Positions 11,099-21,178 of a stretch of DNA of 64,000 bases are shown piece by piece (the first letter of the stretch is position 1; each line of letters begins with the position of its first letter). Location: assembly GCA_017311315.1 (NCBI GenBank), contig CM029620.1:5135779-5199778 (forward strand), in the 5' to 3' direction. Position numbers and translations under genes: made by a program. The DNA is from Dendrocalamus latiflorus. Its lineage: Eukaryota > Streptophyta > Magnoliopsida > Poales > Poaceae. The notes under the pieces are model-generated. The model was not told the DNA's origin and made no database searches. It saw nothing but the letters and a program-made list of their open reading frames with translations.

Positions 11099-11815
11099 AC
11101 TATAAAGAAGACGTAGCGTCGAGCCTAGCTCCGCACGCATAGTCCACGGACTCTAAAGAAGACGTAGCGTCGAGCCTAGCTCCGCACGCATAGTCCACGG
11201 ACTCTAAATAAGACGTAGCGTCGAGCCTAGCTCCGCACGCGCGAGTCTCCGGACTATAAAGAAGACGTAGCGTCGAGCCTAGCTCCGCACGCATAGTCCA
11301 CGGACTCTAAAGAAGACGTAGCGTCGAGCCTAGCTCCGCACGCGCGAGTCTCCGGACTATAAAGAAGACGTAGCGTCGAGCCTAGCTCCGCACGCATAGT
11401 CCACGGACTCTAAATAAGACGTAGCGTCGAGCCTAGCTCCGCACGCGCGAGTCTCCGGACTATAAAGAAGACGTAGCGTCGAGCCTAGCTCCGCACGCAT
11501 AGTCCACGGACTCTAAATAAGACGTAGCGTCGAGCCTAGCTCCGCACGCGCGAGTCTCCGGAATATAAAGAAGACGTAGCGTCGAGCCTAGCTCCGCACG
11601 CGCGAGTCTCCGGACTGTAAAGAAGACGTAGCGTCGAGCCTAGCTCCGCACGCATAGTCCACGGACTCTAAATAAGACGTAGCGTCGAGCCTAGCTCCGC
11701 ACGCACAAGTCTTCGGACTATAAAGAAGACGTAGCGTCGAGCCTAGCTCCGCACGCATAGTCCACGGACTTTAAATAAGACGTAGCGTCGAGCCTAGCTC
11801 CGCACGCGAGAGTCC
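11099..11815. repeat. Tandem repeat field A2, 51-bp unit
   Basis: There are about 14 copies of a 51-bp unit of the form TATAAAGAAGACGTAGCGTC...CTCCGCACGC...AGTC. Variants with TCTAAA and TATAAA partly alternate. Confidence 0.9.
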
Positions 11816-12510
11816 AAGGACTATAAATTAAGTCGTGCGCCGAGGTTTGCCTCCAGACGCGAGAGTCCGAGGACTACAAATTAAGTCGTGCGCCGAGGTT
11901 TGCCTCCGCACGCGAGAGTCCGCGGACTATAAATCAAGTCGTGCGCCGAGGTCCGCCTCCGCACGCGCCAGTCTACGGACTCTAAACAAGTCGTGCGTCG
12001 AGGTCCGCCTCCGCACGCGCCAGTCTACGGACTCTAAACAAGTCGTGCGCTGAGGTCCGCCTCCGCACGCACCAGTCCGAGGACTACAAATTAAGCCGTG
12101 CGCCGAGGTCGGCCTCCGCACGCGAGAGTCCAAGGACTACAAATTAAGTCGTGCGCCGAGGTCAGCCTCCGCACGCGAGAGTCCAAGGACTATAAATTAA
12201 GTCGTGCGCCGAGGTCTGCCTCCGCACGCGAGAGTCCAAGGACTATAAATTAAGTCGTGCGCCGAGGTTTGCCTCCGCACGCGAGAGTCCGAGGACTACA
12301 AATTAAGTCGTGCGCCGAGGTTTGCCTCCGCACGCGAGAGTCCGCGGACTATAAATCAAGTCGTGCGCCGAGGTCCGCCTCCGCACGCGCCAGTCTACGG
12401 ACTCTAAACAAGTCGTGCGTCGAGGTCCGCCTCCGCACGCGCCAGTCTACGGACTCTAAACAAGTCGTGCGCCGAGATCCGCCTCCGCACGCACCAGTTA
12501 TCATCACGCA
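11816..12510. repeat. Tandem repeat field A3, 53-bp unit
   Basis: There are about 13 copies of a 53-bp unit of the form TATAAATTAAGTCGTGCGCC...CCTCCGCACGCG...AGTC. It is clearly related to field A2 and to the 54-bp repeats at 33549-34260. Confidence 0.9.
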
Positions 12511-12614
12511 CTCTACGGAGTATAAAAATTGCGCAATGACCGAGACACTAGGGAGTGCCTCGCCTTAGTGACGCGGCACCTGGATGTCGCACCTTCGAGC
12601 GCGTTACACCAGGG

Positions 12615-13885
12615 AGTGTATCACTCCTTTTTGAAGGTAGGGGAACGGCGGTCTCGCCACCCTACCTCGGCGTGCGTAGTGCCTTCGGCCTACGCTCCAA
12701 GCGCCCGCTCCAAGCGGGCACTCCTTTTTGAAGGTAGGGGAACGGCGGTCTCGCCTCCCTACCTCGGCGTGCGTAGTGCCTTCGGCCTACGCTCCAAGCG
12801 CCCGCTCCAAGCGGGCACTCCTTTTTGAAGGTAGGGGAACGGAGGTCTCGCCTCCCTACCTCGGCGTGCGTAGTGCCTTCGGCCTACGCTCCAAGCGCCC
12901 GCTCCAAGCGGGCACTCCTTTTTGAAGGTAGGGGAACGACGGTCTCGCCTTCCTACCTCGGCGTGCGTAGTGCCTTCGGCCTACGCTCCAAGCGTCCGCT
13001 CCAAGCGGGCACTCCTTTTTGAAGGTAGGGGAACGGCGGTCTCGCCTCCCTACCTCGGCGTGCGTAGTGCCTTCGGCCTACGCTCCAAGCGCCCGCTCCA
13101 AGTGGGCACTCCTTTTTGAAGGTAGGGGAACGGCGGTCTCGCCTCCCTACCTCGGCGTGCATAGGGCCTTCGGCCTACGCTCCAAGCGCCCGCTCCAAGC
13201 GGACACTCCTTTTTGAAGGTAGGGGAACGGCGGTCTCGCCTCCCTACCTCGGCGTGCGTAGGGCCTTCGGCCTACGCTCCAAGCGCCCGCTCCAAGTGGG
13301 CACTCCTTTTTTAAGGTAGGGGAATGGCGGTCTCGCCTCCCTACCTCGGCGTGCGTAGTGCCTTCGGCCTACGCTCCAAGCGCCCGCTCCAAGCGGGCAC
13401 TCCTTTTTGAAGGTAGGGGAATGGCGGTCTCGCCTCCCTACCTCGGCGTGCGTAGTGCCTTCGGCCTACGCTCCAAGCGCCCGCTCCAAGTGGGCACTCC
13501 TTTTTGAAGGTAGGGGAACGGCGGTCTCGCCTCCCTACCTCGGCGTGCGTAGTGCCTTCGGCCTACGCTTCAAGCGCCCGCTCCAAGCGGGCACTCCTTT
13601 TTGAAGGTATGGGAACGGCGGTCTCGCCTCCCTACCTCGGCGTGCGTAGTGCCTTCGGCCTACGCTCCAAGCGCCCGCTCCAAGTGGGCACTCCTTTTTG
13701 AAGGTAGGGGAACAGCGGTCTCGCCTCCCTACCTCGGCGTGCGTAGTGCCTTCGGCCTACGCTCCAAGCGCCCGCTCTCCGCGGGCACTCCTTTTTGAAG
13801 GTAGGGGAACGGCGGTCTCGCCTCCCTACCTCGGCGTGCGTAGTGCCTTCGGCCTACGCTCCAAGCGCCAGCCCTCAGCGGGCAC
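12615..13885. repeat. Tandem repeat field C, 97-bp unit
   Basis: There are about 13 copies of a 97-bp unit running from CACTCCTTTTTGAAGGTAGG to CGCCCGCTCCAAGCGGG. Copies are more than 95% identical by eye and the period is constant. The series of 65-codon frames repeated every 97 bp is an artefact of the period. Confidence 0.93.
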
Positions 13886-15170
13886 CCTTGTAGGCATCGC
13901 CTCGGCGGGACGGCACGTCTTCGGCGCTCGACGACACGTCTTCGGCGCTCGACTCCGCCGTCCGCCTCGTAGGCGTCGCCTCGGCGGGACGGCACGTCTT
14001 GGGCGCTCGACGGCGCGTCTTCAGCGCTCGACGACACGTCTTCGGCGCTCGACGACACATCTTCGGCGCTCGACTCCGCCATCCGCCTCGTAGGCATCGC
14101 CTCGGCGGGACGGCACGTCTTGGGCGCTTGACGACACGTCTTGGGCGCTCGACGACACGTCTTCGGCGCTCGACTCCGTCGTCCGCCTCGTAGGCATCGC
14201 CTCGGCGGGACGGCACGTCTTGAGCGCTCGACGGCGCGTCTTCGGCGCTCGACGACACGTCTTCGGCGCTCGACTCCGCCGTCCGCCTTGGAGGCATCGC
14301 CTCGGCGGAACGGCACGTCTTTGGCGCTCGACGACACGTCTTCGGTGCTCGACTCCGCCGTCCGCCTCGTAGGCATCGCCTCAGCGAGACGGCACGTCTT
14401 GGGCGCTCGACGGCGCGTCTTCGGCAGTCGACTCCGCCGTCCGCCCCGAAGGCATCGCCTCGGCGGGACGGCACGTCTTCGGCGCTCGACGACACGCCTT
14501 CGGCCTCGACTCCGCCGTCCGCCACGTAGGCATCGCCTCGGTGGGACGGCACGTCTTCGGCACTCGACTCCGTCGTCCGCCTTGGAGGCATCGCCTCGGC
14601 GGGACGGCACGTCTTCGGCGCTCGACGACACGCCTTCGACCTCGACTCCGCCGTCCGCCTTGGAGGCATCGCCTCGGCGGGACGGCACGTCTTCGGCGCT
14701 CGATGACACGTCTTCGGCGCTCGACTCCGCCGTCCGCCTCGTAGGCATCGCCTCGGCGGGACGGCACGTCTTGGGCGCTCGACGGCGCGTCTTCGGCACT
14801 CGACTCCGCCGTCCGCCTCGAAGGCATCGCCTCGGCGGGACGGCACGTCTTCGGCGCTCGACGACACGCCTTCGACCTCGACTCCGCCATCCGCCTCGTA
14901 GGCATCGCCTCGGTGGGACGGCACGTCTTCGGCGCTCGACTCCGTCGTCCGCCTTGTAGGCATCGCCTCGGTGGGACGGCACGTCTTCGGCGTTCGACGA
15001 CACGTCTTCGGCGCTCGACTCCGCCGCCCGCCTCGTAGGCATCGCCTCGGCGGGACGGCACGTCTTCGGCGCTCGACGACCCGCCTTCGGCCTCGACTCC
15101 GCCGTCCGCCTTGTAGGCATCGCCTCGGCGGGACGGCACGTCTTCGGCGCTCGACGACGTCTCCGGCGCT
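13886..15170. repeat. Tandem repeat field D, complex unit with internal ~23-bp subrepeat
   Basis: Units start with GGCATCGCCTCGGCGGGACG, followed by one to four copies of a subrepeat around CGTCTTCGGCGCTCGACGAC and then the block CTCCGCCGTCCGCC. The variable subrepeat number makes the higher-order unit irregular (about 60-150 bp). Long minus-strand frames rich in Arg/Ala/Pro are products of the periodicity. Confidence 0.9.
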
Positions 15171-15322
15171 TCACCGGTTCCTTCATAAGCATTGCCTCTA
15201 GGGTCGGCGAGCTATCAGTTGCATCGGCACCCTCGTGCTTGCTGCCAGGGAACGGGGGGCTGGGGTGGTTGATTGCGTCAGCTCGCCCATCGGGACCTCA
15301 GCGCTTGCTGTCGAGGGAGTAC

Positions 15323-15619
15323 TGTTGTAGGGGTGGCCCAACCCCCCGTGACTGGGCCGTGCAACTAGTCCAACATGTAATAGGCCCAATAGTGTAGAGG
15401 AATATAACAGTGTAAATATACCAGTGTACCCCCATCCTTTGTAAATACTAAGGGGTAGAATGGGGATTTCCCATTCTACCCCACTCACATATATATAAGC
15501 CCCCAGGAGGGGCAAAGGGGGAGGGCTCCCTCATTCTCACCAACACTCCTACATACTTGGCTCTCCTCTCCTCCTTCTACTAGTCCTCCTCTTTCCCTGT
15601 TTGGCCCGTAGCCACAATA
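15323..15619 (+). repeat. 3' LTR of a 5'-incomplete retroelement
   Basis: It starts TGTTGTAGGGGTGGCCC and ends near CCGTAGCCACAATA. It shares its first 17 bases, a TATATATAAG box, and the closing 'gtagccacaa'-type end with the 248-bp LTRs at 30419 and 41091, so it is a relative of that family. The tandem-repeat fields before it match the interior of the same family. The exact right border is uncertain because no duplicate LTR is in the window. Confidence 0.7.
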
Positions 15620-17329
15620 GTGTTACTAGCCCGATCTTTGGTGGTCTTTTGCTTGCCACGTACTGACGTACGTAGAAATCTTGTACGTGGATTGCCGAGC
15701 ATGGGAAGGTTTGCACATTATCGTCTAGTCCATGCGATATTATCGTCTACTCGTCTCACTAGTCACTATATCGTTTACAATTCGCGTCAACTTTGGTAAA
15801 TATGGTATTTACCGATACCACGCCGAAATAAATTGGGATTTACCGATACCGAACTGTACTTAAAAAAATACCGTATATTACTGAACTACAAATACCGTAT
15901 TTACCGTATATACCGAACCGATTAAACCGAAAAAACCGATTGCACAGTCCTACTCTTGCCACCGTCTGGCCAAGAGAACAATTGCAGTGAAATGTGTACC
16001 CCGGGTGTGGTAGCCCGGCTAATGGGCCTCAGCTCAATGCCGGCTGTGAGTCATCAAAGGCCAGCAAAAGCCATGGACTCCTCCGCGCTCGGTTGTCACC
16101 GGAATGATGGCTCAAGGTTTGCTATGGACGGTGATTATGTGACTTATCATATTATTTAGTGTCTGTATACCGAATTACGGTACAAATTTTATAATTATTT
16201 ATCGAATTGGCAAATGGTTTTACCGAATTACATATAAAAATTTTGGTGTGGCATACCTTTTGATAAAATTCTGGGTCCGCCACTGTCGTCGACGTTGGCA
16301 CTGCCGTTGATCCTCTTCCTATCTTATGCTAGCTAGGGCCACGATGGGGCCATCGACCTCAACGTCTTTGACTCGCAGCCACTAGATTCGATGATTGTGC
16401 ACTACTCCTTCAACCATGACGCTGGCCGCCGCACTCCAATGAGTTGCCGTCTAAGCGCCCCTACCGTTGCCTAGACGGCCCCTACCGTTGCCTCCAGATC
16501 GACGACTCCGTGTGCCCTCCCTCTCCCGAGCTCTTGCTTCCCCCAACGGCCAAAAATGAAGGACTAACCATGCTTCTTAGCATAATGGGAGCGATTCATG
16601 AGAGGCTACACAATTTTTTCACTGCGCTATCGTCGTGGCTTTTCCTTTTGTTTGACCCAAGATTTGACATCTAATTTGATATTTGTCTATTGTTGTTGTG
16701 ACTTTTAGACTTTTAGCTACGTGGATGGAAAAAAACTAACCGTTTCATATTGATTTTTAAAAACTACTTTTTTTTTTAGTAAATGTCTTTTCTTCAGTAC
16801 CTAACTTTCAAACAAGATGTCTTTTCAAAGCGGGCTCTACTAATTGATTGTAATACATATTGTAGTGATTTCATTTATATTTGCCAAAATCGCATGTAAG
16901 ATTCTCTCTCTCTATACGGCTCTCTATATATAGGCTGTTACTATTTATAAGATAAAACCAAAATTCATCAGTAGAAGTCAATGTGAACTGGCTCTAAGTA
17001 GGAGAAACTGGATGAATGAATATGGTTCTCTAGGCGTGCAGAGGTAACATTCTGACTTCTTGTGCTGTATTCTCTATCCTCTCGTGTTTATGTATGGCTT
17101 CATCCACGTATGTTTATTTTATACTTTGGATACCGCAGATGCGATATGAAATCCACGGTTTTCGTAAACAGATTGTTAGGATGCCAGTCGCATATGAGAA
17201 TTTACAGGGCCGGTTCATGTATGCTGCACTCTATTGGTGGGAAAGCGTATTGTACCTGCCTTTTATGCTAGATTCCTCGTTATAGATATATGATGCAGTG
17301 GATTTACTGAGAGAGAGAAGCAATGCTCC
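15620..17329. other. Intergenic sequence without a recognised gene
   Basis: There is a short run of TACCGATA/TACCGTAT repeats at about 15790-15930. The rest is unassigned. Small open frames (for example 15956-16159 and 16444-16674) show no domain and no support. Confidence 0.4.
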
Positions 17330-17332
17330 TAA

Positions 17333-17603
17333 GGGCATCTGTAGTGTATGAAAAGAGGAGGTCTTAAGCCACCTTAAGGTCAACCTTATACACTACAGGG
17401 GTGACCTTAAGCAGACCCTAAGCAAAAAAAGCTTAAGGCTGGTCCTCAAGCTAAAGACCTGGCCATAAGCATTAAAATACAATTTTTCTTTATCTGCCAA
17501 GTGGGACCGTCTTAAGGCCCCTTGGGTTATATACACTATAGAGTTGGTCTTAAGGTTTAGATAGGACCCACCTTAAGACCCTTTGGGTTATATACACATG
17601 CCC
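17333..17603. mobile_element. Tourist-like MITE (PIF/Harbinger), 271 bp
   Basis: The ends are GGGCATCTGTAGTGTAT and the inverse of GGGCATGTGTATATA. The trinucleotide TAA lies on both sides (17330-17332 and 17604-17606), the TWA-type duplication of PIF/Harbinger elements. The interior is rich in CTTAAGG palindromes. It has no coding capacity. Confidence 0.8.
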
Positions 17604-18054
17604 TAATGTACATGACTGGGGGATTTTTTGTACGGATAATCCATTTTTTATTCGAAATTACATAAATATACCCGCGGGAAATTTTTTTACAAAAATAGGC
17701 TCCAGTCGCCTAATGGTTGGGCGACTGGAGCCTTTCGCCCAACCACACGGCGACATTTAATGAATCTACCAACCGTTGGGCGATTAATTGCAGTCGCCCC
17801 ACGGTTGGGCGACTTCCATCCAGTCGCCCAACCGTTAGGCGACTGCATTTCAGTCGCTCAACGGTTCGGCGACTTCTAGTGAGATATATACCGCGCTCGG
17901 CCGTGGCCGAGCGTGGTCACTGTGTCGTTCGGCCGCCGTCGCAGAGAAGAGAGGGAGAGGAGGAGAAGAGGAGGGGAAGAGAAGGAGAGGGAGAGGAGGA
18001 GAAGGGGAGGAGGAGAAGAGGAGGGGGAGTGTGCGATTTTCAGGTAATTTTTCG

Positions 18055-18430
18055 TGTTATATTTTTTGTTAGTGTAGAAAATTAGTTTAGAAAATGTAGT
18101 GTAGAAAATTAGTTTAGAAAATTAGTTTAAAAAATTAGTTTAGAAAATGTAGTGTAGAAAATTAGTTTAGAAATTTAGTTTAGAAAATTAGTTTAGAAAA
18201 TGTAGTGTAGAAAATTAGTTTAGAAATATAGTTTAGAAAATTAGTTTAGAAAATGTAGTGTAGAAAATTAGTTTACAAATTTAGTTTAGAAAATGTAGTT
18301 TCAAAATTTAGTTTAGAAATTAAATATAGAAATATAATTTAGACATTTAATTTTCAAATTTTGTGTACTAAATGTAGTTTAGAAATAAAGTTTAGAAAAT
18401 TTAGTTTATAAATTTTGTGTACCATTTATT
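18055..18430. repeat. AT-rich tandem repeats TAGTTTAGAAAAT
   Basis: There are many short variants of 'gtagaaaattagtttagaaaat' between the leader and the PMD start codon. They probably lie in an intron of the leader, since a 'tgcag' acceptor-like sequence precedes the ATG. Confidence 0.8.
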
Positions 18431-18597
18431 GTACAAATTTAGATGTAGAAAGTATAATGTACAAGTTTAGATGTAGAAATTTAGATGTACCAAGTTTAAT
18501 GTACAGTCTTAGATGTATAAAATTAAGTGTTGAAATTATTGTACAAATTTAGATGCAGAAAATTTAATGTTGAAAGTATTGTACAAATTTTGCAGGT

Positions 18598-19491
18598 ATG
18601 ACTCGTGCTGGACGTGACTCGGAGTGGCGGTTCGCGCTGTTGGACGAGCACGTGGACCGCTCTCATCGCGCTTCCCATCTAGTGCCGCCACCGGGGAGCA
18701 CGGACGAGCCGCCTCAGCTGGGAGTGGTCCGGACACGGACACCTCGCGTGGCCTGGGGACTCGACCCTCGTTGGACTGCCAGGTGAGCACTATTCCAGCG
18801 TTTAGTGCGACCGTTAGTTCGTTCCGTGCTGACCTTCACTTTGTTTGCAGGCTGCGGGATGCCGGGCTACTCCCTCTTGCCCGGATGGTGCAGGCCACAG
18901 AGGAGGATGGAGCCGCTGGCGGGGACGAGGGCGGGGACGAGGCGGGCGGGGATCGATCACGACGATTTCCGTTCGACCGTTCCCTGCTGACGGCTTTGGT
19001 GGACCGTTGGCGGCCCGAGACGCACACTTTCCACCTCCCATTCGGGGAGATGACGCCGACCTTGCAGGATGTGTCCCTGCTTCTTGGGCTTCCGATCGCG
19101 GGAGACGCTGTCTTCCTACCGGAGGCCCCGGCCGACTGGCGCGCTGACCTGCTCGGCAGATTCGAGGGTGTCGTTCCACCAGCCGCTGACCACCACGTGT
19201 TCGGAGAGGCGCAGACCCATGGGCCGACACTGAGGTGGCTCAGACAGTACCGGGTACGTGGTATATAAAATCGATCGTATCTTCGAAGCTCTTATTTGTG
19301 GTATTACGTACTAATAACAACTTTTTTGCATTCAGGTGGAGCGCATGGTTCCGCAGGCAGACGATCAGCAGGTCTCGCGGCACCTGGTGACGGGGCACAG
19401 CAGGGTGACCAGTGAGGCGTGCTGCAGATGCTATATATGTTATGCATGTAATGAAAATACATGCGCCATGTTACTCACAGTTATATTATGA
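18598..19491 (+). CDS. Plant mobile domain (PMD) protein, short form, inside a MULE
   Basis: The inferred exons are 18598-18782, 18851-19253 and 19336-19491 (GT-AG, phases agree), giving 247 aa. Residues about 100-150 show the PMD signature: LLTALVDRWRPETHTFHLP, then GEMTPTLQDVSLLLGLPI. The same domain occurs in host proteins MAIN and MAIL1 and in transposon-borne copies. Typical PMD domains continue for another 150 or more residues. Here the third exon runs into Cys-rich unrelated sequence and stops, so the domain is truncated. Function in transposons is unknown. Position inside TIRs of 135 bp shows it is cargo of the element. An alternative is that it is a decayed remnant of a longer gene. 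Confidence 0.75.
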
Positions 19492-19987
19492 AGTTTATTT
19501 AAATTTACATAAGTCTATCATCTCTTTCCGCATATAAACTATCTCACTTAACAGTGTATGTATCGATCGTTCTCTACTCAATCTTTCAAAAAAAATTTTA
19601 AAAACTTTTTACACACCTACAATATACAATGAACATAATCTTTTATTACAACTTCACCGTATTTTTTACCGGTTCAACGTTACAAAATTCACAAATTCTA
19701 AAACAATCATGGGGGCTACCTGCAGTCGCCTAACGGGATGGCGACTGCATGCCAGTCGCCTAACGGTATGGCGACTGCATGCCAGTCGCCATACGGAAGA
19801 GCGATTTAATGCAGTCGCTCTACTGTGCAGCGAGATATATTGTGTCGCCGTGTGGTTGGGCGAAAGGCTCCAGTCGCCCAACCATTAGGCGACTGGAGCC
19901 TATTTTTGTAAAAAATTTTCCCGCGGGTATATTTATGTAATTTCGAATAAAAAATGGATTATCCGTACAAAAAATTCCATGACTGGG

Positions 19988-21178
19988 CACCAAACAAATT
20001 ATATAGTCCGTTTGTATGTTTAGTCTTTGGACAATTTTGTAGATCACTTAATTACGTATTTTTGGGTACGATTGCTTTACTTATCTACACAAATATTGCG
20101 ACCTTTTTTTACAGGTGAGGCTGCTGCCTTTAATTTATGGCGCTCGAGCCATCACACGTGCTAGATTATCGTGAGAAGTTTGGCCTTTTTCCATAGATCT
20201 AGACTGTTACAGTGTTACTGATCTAACAAGGATCCAAAGCATTGAACTCTCATGTACATTTTTCGATCTCGCATTCATTAGTATGCATAGTGTTGGAATT
20301 TGTACAGATCTAGAAATGTACTGTGTTGCAGGTTGTTATGACCTCACTATACCCCGCTCCTTTCGGCTTCAGTTTATGGTTTATGGCTTATTTTTCACTA
20401 TTCATAAATTGCGTCTTTTTCTGAACTTTTGTAGAACTTACAGTCTCGCTTATTTTGGCTTCAGTTTCTGATTCTAGTTTACTATTTTTTAATTTGTACT
20501 AACATGTTTTTTCTGTTTTTAAATTTTTTAGCTTATTTCGGCTGAACAACCTGTCCCCTAAAAATGTCAAATAAATTACAATAGTAATGTTATGGAATAA
20601 AAATATTTTTAGTTCAAAAATACTAAAAAATGGGCAGTCATTTTTTATTTCCAATACTAAAATGGCCGAGAGTAATCATCGGTCGGGAATTGGATGGACG
20701 TCCAGTTGCTCCATTAGCATAGTCAGGGAATGACCGACAGTGAACCGTCGGGCTTTTACCGTCTGTAACACTATTTATACCGACGGTAATGTTGGTACGG
20801 TACATGACTAGCCGAGGCGAACTTGACGATGGTCAACCGTCGGTCGTTGTTATTCCGAGTGTTTTAGGAGATGGTCGACAGTTATTGGACGCACGGGAAA
20901 AATTAGGATTCTAGTAGTGAATGTGGACATTGAGTCATAATAAAATCCGGTTAAAAATAGGATGGGCTCACGGGGCATGAATGTCATTCTTGGATTTATG
21001 CTTCATCGTGCTAAATCCCTCTGCCTAGGCAACCCAGAAAAACAAAATAACAACCTTAGCTCATCTAGTTTGGTGCCTTGGTTACGGCAACAAAGCTCCT
21101 CTCGAAGTATAAGCACTATGTCATAGGATGGCGAACGGTAAACAATAAACTGTTTTTATCATCAAATATTTGTATCTT
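19988..21178. other. Intergenic, with a possible CACTA-type end
   Basis: At 20640-20919 there are several ACCGTCGG / ACCGACGG motifs followed by GGATTCTAGTAGTG, which read in reverse starts CACTACTAGAATCC. This looks like one end of a small CACTA-type element; I did not find its partner end. The remainder is AT-rich and unassigned. Confidence 0.35.

Larger units (their letters stand above)
17621..19977 (+). mobile_element. Mutator-like element carrying a plant mobile domain gene
   Basis: Terminal inverted repeats of 135 bp (17621-17755 and 19843-19977) are nearly identical. The 10-mer CATGACTGGG flanks both ends (17611-17620 and 19978-19987). A 9-10-bp duplication and long TIRs fit the Mutator superfamily. 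Inside the TIRs are arrays of CCGTTGGGCGACT-like repeats, then a GA-rich leader (17940-18030), AT-rich tandem repeats, and a short three-exon PMD gene. No MULE transposase (MURA) is visible, so the element would need help in trans. Confidence 0.85.

Noticed and set aside
11099..12510. CRISPR-like regular repeats
   Set aside because: The units are head-to-tail with no unique spacers, and the context is a plant retroelement.
12728..13798. Series of near-identical 65-codon frames
   Set aside because: They recur every 97 bp exactly as the tandem repeat does and start on non-ATG codons; they are not genes.
13729..15192. 487-codon minus-strand open frame over the tandem repeats
   Set aside because: It is made of repeated Arg/Ala/Pro-rich units dictated by the repeat period. 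Overlapping long frames on both strands show the same, and there is no domain.
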